DNA of 64,000 nt from Aplectana chamaeleonis (lineage: Eukaryota; Nematoda; Chromadorea; Rhabditida; Cosmocercidae): positions 62,001-126,000 of the forward strand of contig JAPDOI010001814.1 in the NCBI GenBank assembly GCA_029168955.1, given 5' to 3'. A program made the position numbers and the translations under genes. The notes below the pieces were generated by a model. The model was not told the DNA's origin, searched no databases, and saw nothing but the letters and a program-made list of their open reading frames with translations. This document shows, in pieces, positions 48,601 to 57,600 of the stretch (position 1 is its first letter; each line of letters opens with the position of its first letter).

Positions 48601-51600
48601 GCCTCCTCAAAATGAACAAATGAAGACTCAGATTACAGGAATGATCAAGTCAAGGAAGTGCTGATAAGTGAGCTGATCGCTTCATTGCACTGATATGTAT
48701 TATCCTTCTAGCGGTCAATTCCTCCACGCTCAAAAATCAACGTAAACAAGGGAGGGCCTGTTTTGGCTCAAAAACGCGTCTTTCGTGTCCTTTTTAAGAA
48801 TGCCTTGCTATACAGGGCACCAGACCTTCCGTAAGGCGTGGAGATATCGGAAGTGAAGTTTATCGTGAACACTGCCTTTAAGGGCAGCAGCGTACGCGCA
48901 AAAAATCGTGTTCGTATTTTTCACTATTTTGCACAGGTAGGCCCATCAGGTTGTGATATATCGCAAAAAGGTCACCCAAAACACTTAAATTTCAGAGAAA
49001 AACTCGTTTAAAAATCTCGGAGCATTCAGCTATCTTTTTTCCACATCTGTCCGGTGTGTCTTGTGTAATACACAAATGTCGGAAATGCTGGACTTCTGAA
49101 AGGGTTTAGCCTCTGTAACTTCTTGGGTTGATTATTTCTTCTGACCTTTCCATTGTCAAGAATTCTCTAAAAATAAGAAGCTTACAATACAGATGTATGA
49201 ACGCGAGGATCTCTTGAAATAGAGGATATGGAATTTTGGATTTCCCCCTGTCTATCGAAGCCTGTTGTGGGGCTCCTGCTCCTCGTGCTAGATGATCGAC
49301 CGGGAAAACGCCTTTTCAGACCACGGAGCGGTCTTCAAAAGGCTATAGCATTACGAATACGCAGCGCTGAGGTCTCGAGCTTTGCCAACTATCTCCACTT
49401 GGTTCAAACATCGGATTTAGAAGAAAAAACCAAGTGCGAAGTGACGAACTGACGAAGACGCCGCTACGAAAGGACATCGATAAGGTTTGGAGAAATTTCC
49501 AGAAGTGTCGCCAGAAGGCACCATAATTGTCGCTGATGAACTGAATGACCACAGAATGACAGAGGATGGATAGAGTTGCCATGGAGGCTTTACATATGCA
49601 TAACGAACCTATAATTCAAATGGAATCTGAGTTGAACATAGTTTTTGTCTTGAAACAGCGCGACGCTGCTAAAATTTGGCAATGTGTACAGTCTACGGCA
49701 ACGGAAAAGGGCGGCTGTGCGGTTGCGTAGTTCCACTAAGCGTACTGTAGGGTGCGCCATCATCGACGGCAAAGTTGTATTTCTTTCCTGAGTTATGAAG
49801 AAAAAACCGGACGGAACATGTTATGTACACCTGGAGGAAAGCTGGCATACGGTAGGTACACGGTACCCTACCGTACCTCCTTATTGACAGTTCATGACCC
49901 GAGACGCGGTATTGACAGTTCATGACCCCTCGACATGACTCTCTGCAGGATTCTCGCTAGCCTGTACAGTGAGGACCGAATATTCGAGTTCGAATAAATA
50001 TTCGAATTTTTCGAACGAATTTTTATTCGAACATTCGAAACGTGTGCATATTCGAACATTATTCTAATTCGACTATTCGCAAAAGGTGAATATTGGAATA
50101 TTATTCGAGTTCGACTATTCGCAAAAGGTGAACATTCGAACATAATTCAAATTCGATTATTCGCAGAGGTTATTCGAATTCGAAATATTCGAACGTTATT
50201 CGAATTCGAATACCCGAGCTGATTTAACAAAAAATATGAAAATCAGCTCTAATGTATGAAGGAATCGACATACCTTTCAAGACTGAATTTTTTTTCTTCA
50301 CTACTCCATTGTTCCATTTTTCCGAACGCAAGAGCTAAATTTTTTCCCCACACCGTCTGATGAGGCTACTAGGACGGTTCTAACAGGAGAGCCACGTGGC
50401 AATCACACTTGGCCACGCCCATTTTTTTCATGCCGCCGCGCAATGATAACACCAACCATAGCTTTGTTAGGTGGAGCCATGTACTCCACCATCCTTCACC
50501 TCTGGGCAGGTGAAGGGGGAACCTTCATAATTGGGAAAACCGGTGAAACGCCCTGAAAAAGAATGAAAGTGACCCAACACTCATGCAAGTCATTTTCAAG
50601 ATTGGGTGGGTGTCACTGCCGGTTTTTCGTCCATAACTTTTTTGTGTTCGTAGATAGACCTTTGGTGAAGGTTGTTTTCGGAATCTACATATAATTCTGC
50701 ATCGAATAGTGTTTTCAATTTGGAAAGATACGTTCTCCTTCTTCCAGCCGAATTCAGTTTATGAAGTGCATTTTTTTCGCCTGAAATTATCTGTTTTTCG
50801 TCCATAACTTTTTTGTGCTTCGAGATAGACCTTTGGTGAAGCTTGTTCTCGAAATCTCGATGGAATTCTGCGTCAACTTGTGCTTCAAGTTTGGAGAAAT
50901 ATTTTTTCGATCCTTCAACCTAATTCATTTTACGTAACACCGGTTTTTCGCCTATAAATCTTTAACCTGGTGAAGGTTGTTTTTGAAATCTACGCAAAAT
51001 TCTGCGTCGAATGATATATCGGGTTCCTAACTTTGCTCGCTCCATAAGCCAGCCAGATCGGTGGAGTCGAGCCCCGTTGTTGGCTCCAGCAGAACTCTGC
51101 GTCTCTCATTTATATCATAGAGGCGAGAGCACCCTATGGAGATAACTATGGAGCTCGGCTCCACCGACCTGGCTGGCTTATGGGGCAAGCGAAGTTAGGA
51201 ACCCGATATATCATTCGACGCCGAATTTTACAGAGATTTCAGAAACAACCTTCACCAAAACACTATCTTCAACGGTTAAGGAGTTATAGGCGAAAAACCG
51301 GTGTTTTGTAAAATGAATCAGGCTGAAGGATCGAGACAATATTTTGCGAACCTGGAAACGCTATTCGATGCAGAATTTTATGGGGATTCCGAAAACAACC
51401 TTTACAGAAGGGGTATCTCTTAGGGTAAAAAAGTTATGAACGAAAAACTGATTGCTTTTGTTGGAAGAAACGTTAATTCATAAATTGAGGTCGGCTGAGA
51501 GATTGGGAACGTATTTTCTCAAATTGAAAACATTATTCGACGCAAAATTTTGTGAGGATTTCGGAAACAGCTTCGCTAAAAGATCCATCTCAAAGTGCAA

Positions 51601-54600
51601 AAATGTTATGCACGAAGAACAGGTACTTTTTCAAAAATCGCTTGCTCAAAGGAAATTTTTCATGACCTACGCAGATCATTTCATTAAGAATAGTGAATTT
51701 CTAAAGAAAGTCATCCAGCGGAAAAAAATGTTTCAAAATTAATGTTCAAAAATAAAAATACATTGAATGCAAGAAGAAGAGGATTAAGAAAACGTCAAAT
51801 TTTGAAGTTGCAAGTCTGTAGGGAACCTTCACCATTCCCCAATCAGGTATCCTAAGCAACCTTCACCTCTCGTACCGTTGTCTCCACCCCAACGAACCTA
51901 TGACATCAACTCGGGGTTTTCCTGCTCTTCCAAAATCGTTGCGGCGCGGTGAAATAGGGGTGGCCAAGTGGCGACGATAACAAGGCACAGGTTTAGAGAT
52001 GAGTCGTGCCTCATTAATTTCATTTGTAGGTGGAAATAAAGCTTTGGAAGGAGAATTCAATTTGTTATTGCCGCTCACTTCGTAGTTGCGCGATATTGCT
52101 ATGGATGCTTAAATTATTCGTCATTCAAATTTAGAATATTCGTTTGTTCGGAATGAAAAATGAACTAATTTATTCGAAATTCGTTCGTTCGAAATAAAAA
52201 ATGAACGAATTTATTCGGAATTCTTTCGTCCGAAATAAGAAATGAACGAATTTATTCGAAATTCGTTCGTTCGAAATGAAAAATGAACGAATTTATTCAA
52301 AACTTATGGCTCTAAACTTCTTTTTTATGAGTCCGTCAAGGATGCATATGAGGTTCTCGTGTTTGATATCTTTGTGATGGAAGATTCTCTCCGCTTCATT
52401 TCGGTTTATCGCACTCCTCACTGCAATTCGGTTAACTCCTACATTCTCAACAAGGTCATAAGCGATTTCTGCACTTCTCTAAAAGCTACTATTTTGCTTG
52501 GTGACTTTAATTACCCTGACGTCAAATGGTTCGCTGATAATACCGGAATATCTGCTGTTTCTGATGCCTTTCTTCAACATGTCGCGCCCATGAACTGGAT
52601 CAGAAGATTAATTTTCCGACCAGAGGTGATTCATTCCTTGATTTAGTGTTTTGCAATGACCAACAGCTTCTGCAGCAGGTCTCTGTTGTTTCACCTATAG
52701 GGTCTAGTGACCACGTCTCGGTAAGGTTCGAGCTTGGTATTCTGAGAACAAGAAATCCTCTAAAGTTTTTCAAAGACTTCAAAACTGCCAATTATGACAG
52801 AATTCGTGCATATCTGGGCTGTGTAGATTGGCTGGGAGGTTTTGTGTCTTTATCAACGGTTGATGAAATGTATGAGTTATTTATAGCTGTTCTCCAACAT
52901 TCCATTGATTTGTTTGTTCCGACCAAAAGAACGACTCAGGCAAACCATCGCTCCGAGCGGTACCGGAGAGCTACTCGAGCGGCGCTGCCTCTCCGCTCCG
53001 AGCGAAAATTAGCCATCTACTCGGGCCACAGCAGCCGCTCTCCGGGCCACAGCAGTATCGCTCGGAGCGATCTTCGGTCCCAACTGGCACTGCGGTCTCT
53101 CTTCGGGCGATTTTCAAAAATTTCCTAATTGCTAAATTTTCTTTATTTCCGCCTCTTCTGGAGAGGATTAAGCCTGTTAAGAGGATAAGGCACCTGTTAC
53201 AGCCTGTGGGTCAGGAGGTTAATCCTGCCACAGGCCGCAACAAGGATACCATCCCAGCATGATCCGCAATGAGGAAGCATTTCCCACCGCGGGCCATGGA
53301 GGATCCCCTCGGCCGCCGAAAATTGTCATCCTGAGAGTGATCCGAGGTCACCTCTCAAGAGTGGCCTCGAAAGGCCAACTACCCGTCTACACGAGGCGAG
53401 CCGCCTTTTATACCCGCAGGATTGGTTGTTCTTTGAGTGATAACGTGGCTCGCACGTTATCACTCAAAGAACAGCCAATCCCGCGTCTCTCTATCTCTGG
53501 CGATGGCACCGCTGTGGCCCCGAGAGCGACCGGAGAGCGACCGAGGGGCGAACTGGCACCGGACAGGGACCGCGGTGCCAGTTGGCCCCTCGGCCGCTGT
53601 CCGGGCGATGACGTCATAATTGGGAGGAGCCGGTCCCGCTCGGAGCGATGGTTTGCCTGAGGAGTCCTGGTAGTCTTCATTTGCCGCCATATTTGATATC
53701 TATGATGCTCCAACGTGATTCGCTTTGGGATACAGCTGTTTCGGCAAATACCTCAGAGTCCTGGGAGAATTTCAGAGGGTTCAACCGCAAAACTGAAAAA
53801 GCCCTGTTCAAATATCATTCCTACGTTGAGCGTAATCTGACCGAGTCAAGGAGCAAAGGTGGCTTATTCAAATATATTAGGGCTAGGCTTTCTGACAGGC
53901 CCACTTCAAGTTGTCTTGTAGATTCGGACGGGAAAGTTATCACATCGAATGAAGTTAAAGCCAATATTTTTGCAGCTGAATTTCTGAAAAGCTTCAGCTC
54001 TAGTGAGGTGACTCAGTCAGAATTTTCAGTTACATCGGTTTATCCTATAATGGACACATCTTCGCTTTGGTTTCCGAGTTATAAAATAGCTGAATTGCTG
54101 AGCAAGTGGCCCTCCTCTTTTTCAATCACACCGGATTTCATTCCTTTGTTCTTCACCAAACAAGTTCTCTTTGAAATAGCCTATCCGCTAGAATATATTT
54201 TCAATCTGAGCTACATGAGGGTGAAGTACCGCAACGTTGGAAGCATTCTCTGATTTTCCCTATACCCAAGAAGCCGCCATTTACTGATGCAGGAAACTAT
54301 AGACCAATTAGTATTACTTCAGTGTTTGCTAGGGCCTACGAAAAGATTTTGAAGGAGCTTATTGTTAGTCATTTAACTAGGTACAAAATCATTCCTGATA
54401 GCCAGCATGGATTCTGTCGAGGTAGATCGGCAGAGACGGCCGTCTTGGTGTCCCTTAATGACTGGACAAAATCTATTGACGAGAAAAATCAGGTAGACGC
54501 TATATATTTTGACTTTTCCAAGGCCTTCGATAAAGTACCCACCTTCAGGCTTCTCAGTAAGCTGCACATGGTAGGCATACATCCTAACGTTAGTAAATGG

Positions 54601-57600
54601 ATTAAAAATTTCTTGACGAACCGTACTTTCCGGGTTCGGTTCGATGATAGTTATTCTTCGGTTTATCCGGTCCTTAGTGGTGTCCCCCAAGGTGGGGTGC
54701 TTTCACCGTTATTGTTCCTAATTTACACTTACGATCTTCCCTCTGCGGTTACTAGCCTCGATGTTTCCTGTGTTATGTATGCTGATGATATCAAAATCTA
54801 TAAAGTTTGCTCAGTTTGAACGACGTACACGCCCTCCAAACCGCAATACGTCGCGTTTGTGAGTGGTCTCGAACGTGGGAACTTCCTCTGGCACCTCATA
54901 AAACAAAGGTGATATCTTTTGGTCAAAAAAGGTATGACTCTGCATATCAGCTGGGAGGGGCAGAGCTGGCTAGGGTGAATGAAATACGCGATTTGGGTTT
55001 CCTGTTTTCGGACAAGCTGAATTTCTTACCTCATTACAAAGCGCTGGTCACTAGAGCCATGTTTTGCACTTACAGCCTGTTTAAGGCTCTCCGGACCAAA
55101 GACCCCAAAGTTCTTCTACAGGCATTCAAAACTTATGTACGCCCTATAGTTGAACATGGGACCTCTGTTTTCTCGCCCTATAAAAAGAAAGATATCGATG
55201 CGTTAGAGAGTGTGCAGAATAATTTTACCCGCAAACTTGTACTAAGAACCACTGGACTTGGTTACCTTGATGTTCCACGCGCGACCGATAGGAGGGTTCA
55301 ATTACGACTTCCCACCCTACACTCCAGAAGAGTCAAGTTTGATCTAGTTATGGCATTTAAAATTTTGACCGGCAAGACACCTGTCCAGTCCAACAAATTT
55401 TTCATGGTACATTCCTCAAGAACTAGAGGAGGTAGCGTGAAGCTCAGTACAATCACAGCCAGATCCCAAATTAGAGCCAAGTTCTTCTCAAACAGAACTG
55501 TATCCGCTTTTAATACTATCATGAAAAGGAACAATATTCTTTCGCTCTCTTTAGCACAATTTAGACGGCTGGCGAGCCGCGCTTCTCAATCGGTGACGAA
55601 ATAATCTTTTTTTTAATTGTTATCGCAGTTACAGTATGTTTCTTCTCAGGTATTCCTTATTCTTGTTCAGAGTTCATTAACTGTTTGGTGTTTTACGTGT
55701 GCCTTTGGCCACGTCTCAATAAATAAATAAATAAATAAAATTCGTTTGTTCTTAATAAAAAAATGAACGAATTTATTCGAAATTCGTTCGTTCGAAATGA
55801 AAAATGAACGAATTTATTCGAATTCGTTCGTTCGAAATGAAAAATGAACGAATTTATTCGAAATTCGTTCGTTCGGAATAAACAATGAACGAATTTATTC
55901 GAATCCGTTCGTTCAGTCTCTTTTTAAAAAGTCCTCACTCTACTAGCCTGCCACTCGTTGCTGAATTACGCCGAATCGATTGGCTCAGATGGAAATAAAA
56001 CGTCGAAATGGAGCCAGTTTCAAGGATATCGAAAATTCCTAGTTCAAAAACCAAACATAGGAAAATCAAAGGTGCTGAATCGGATTTTTGGCACACCAAA
56101 GCTTGTAAATGAGTACTTCATTCGCCTTTCCGCAAATGCCTGGAAATTAAAGAACGAGTTGAAAAAAAACCGGTTTTTGAATTTTCCAAAAGATACTTTA
56201 CAAATAAATCAATGAATAATTGTTTGTAGATTACGAAGAGAGTTATTCCTCGAAACACAAGTTCAACGAAGTGATGCCCATTCGAAAAAAAAACCTAAAA
56301 AGTAGGTCACCTGTTCAAATAATACATGAAATAGTGAAGAAAATTTTATGGAAACTTAGGAAACATAGGCTCTTGATAGTAAAACACAGATATGCATTGA
56401 AGATGAGTGCAGACCTCATACTACGCTCAAGGCATTGATGGTGAGGACCGACAAATCGAAATTTTTTGTCTTCATGGCATCGAGAACACGGGGTAGCTCG
56501 TAGAAAATCTCTTATGGTGTACCAAAAACTAGTATTAGGTTGAACAGCTTTACTTGTAGAGCTGGGTCCGCTTTTGCCTCTCTGAAACTTAATTTCCAAA
56601 CTGTCCCCAATTCTCTCCTATCATTTAAACGCTAGGCTTCAATTATTCTACTGTCTTGGTGAATTGTCACTTTGTTTTTCAGTGTTACTCTTTGCTCTTC
56701 GCCCGTATATCATACCTACCTTATGTAGCATAAACAAATAAATAAATACCGTAGGAAGAAAAAACAGTATCTCTAGTTGCAGTATCTGTAGTTATGTATA
56801 CTGTAACTACAGATACTGTTACGCGTTACGAATACGCGATTAATGTTTTCGACTCCATTCTCGAAGGCTAATACTTGGCTTCCCTGGAGGAACCAGGCAT
56901 GCTAAGTACCATAAGTTTTCATTTTCTGTTCCTTCCTTCTTTAGGAGCAGAGATCTCTGTGTTCTTCTTAACTCTGGAAATGACGTTACACTCTTCTTTT
57001 TCATTTGAGTACCATTTTTTCCCCTCTAGGCAGCAGAAAGTTATGCAGCTTCAAGTTCCAACGCTCTACTAATGAAGTCTACGGTTCTGTTGGATGTGAA
57101 GTATCGGTATTTGGTTAACCTCATACAGAAAATATCTGTAATGATAGTATCTCCACATGGAGTGAGTATGAGGCTTCGTCATCCTCTCAAATCGAATCAG
57201 CGTCAAAAATAACCTTAAAAAAGCGTTTCACACGAAATCATGAAATATGTTGAGGAGCTTGGTAATTTGCCAAGTCCGAAGGAGTCACTTTTCAAATGTG
57301 GCTTACGTAGAGTCAATAGACAAAGGACAAATTGACCAAATTATTGGTTAGGTCACTTATTAACCTTGACTCGAGAGAGTGGAGGGTGTTAGAGAAAAGT
57401 CTGTGCCCCCATGCCAGTTGCCTGCAATCACGGGTGTCAATGTGGCGCGCCGCGGCGAGCGCGCTTGGTGCGTGCTGCACGCCAAGTGTACATAACATAT
57501 ACCACCCGAAAAAGATCGGGAACGTTAAAACTGGGAGACTCAAAGTCTTTACCATGGATTCACGCGGGAATAACAAGAAAAAATCAAACTGCTCATTTTT

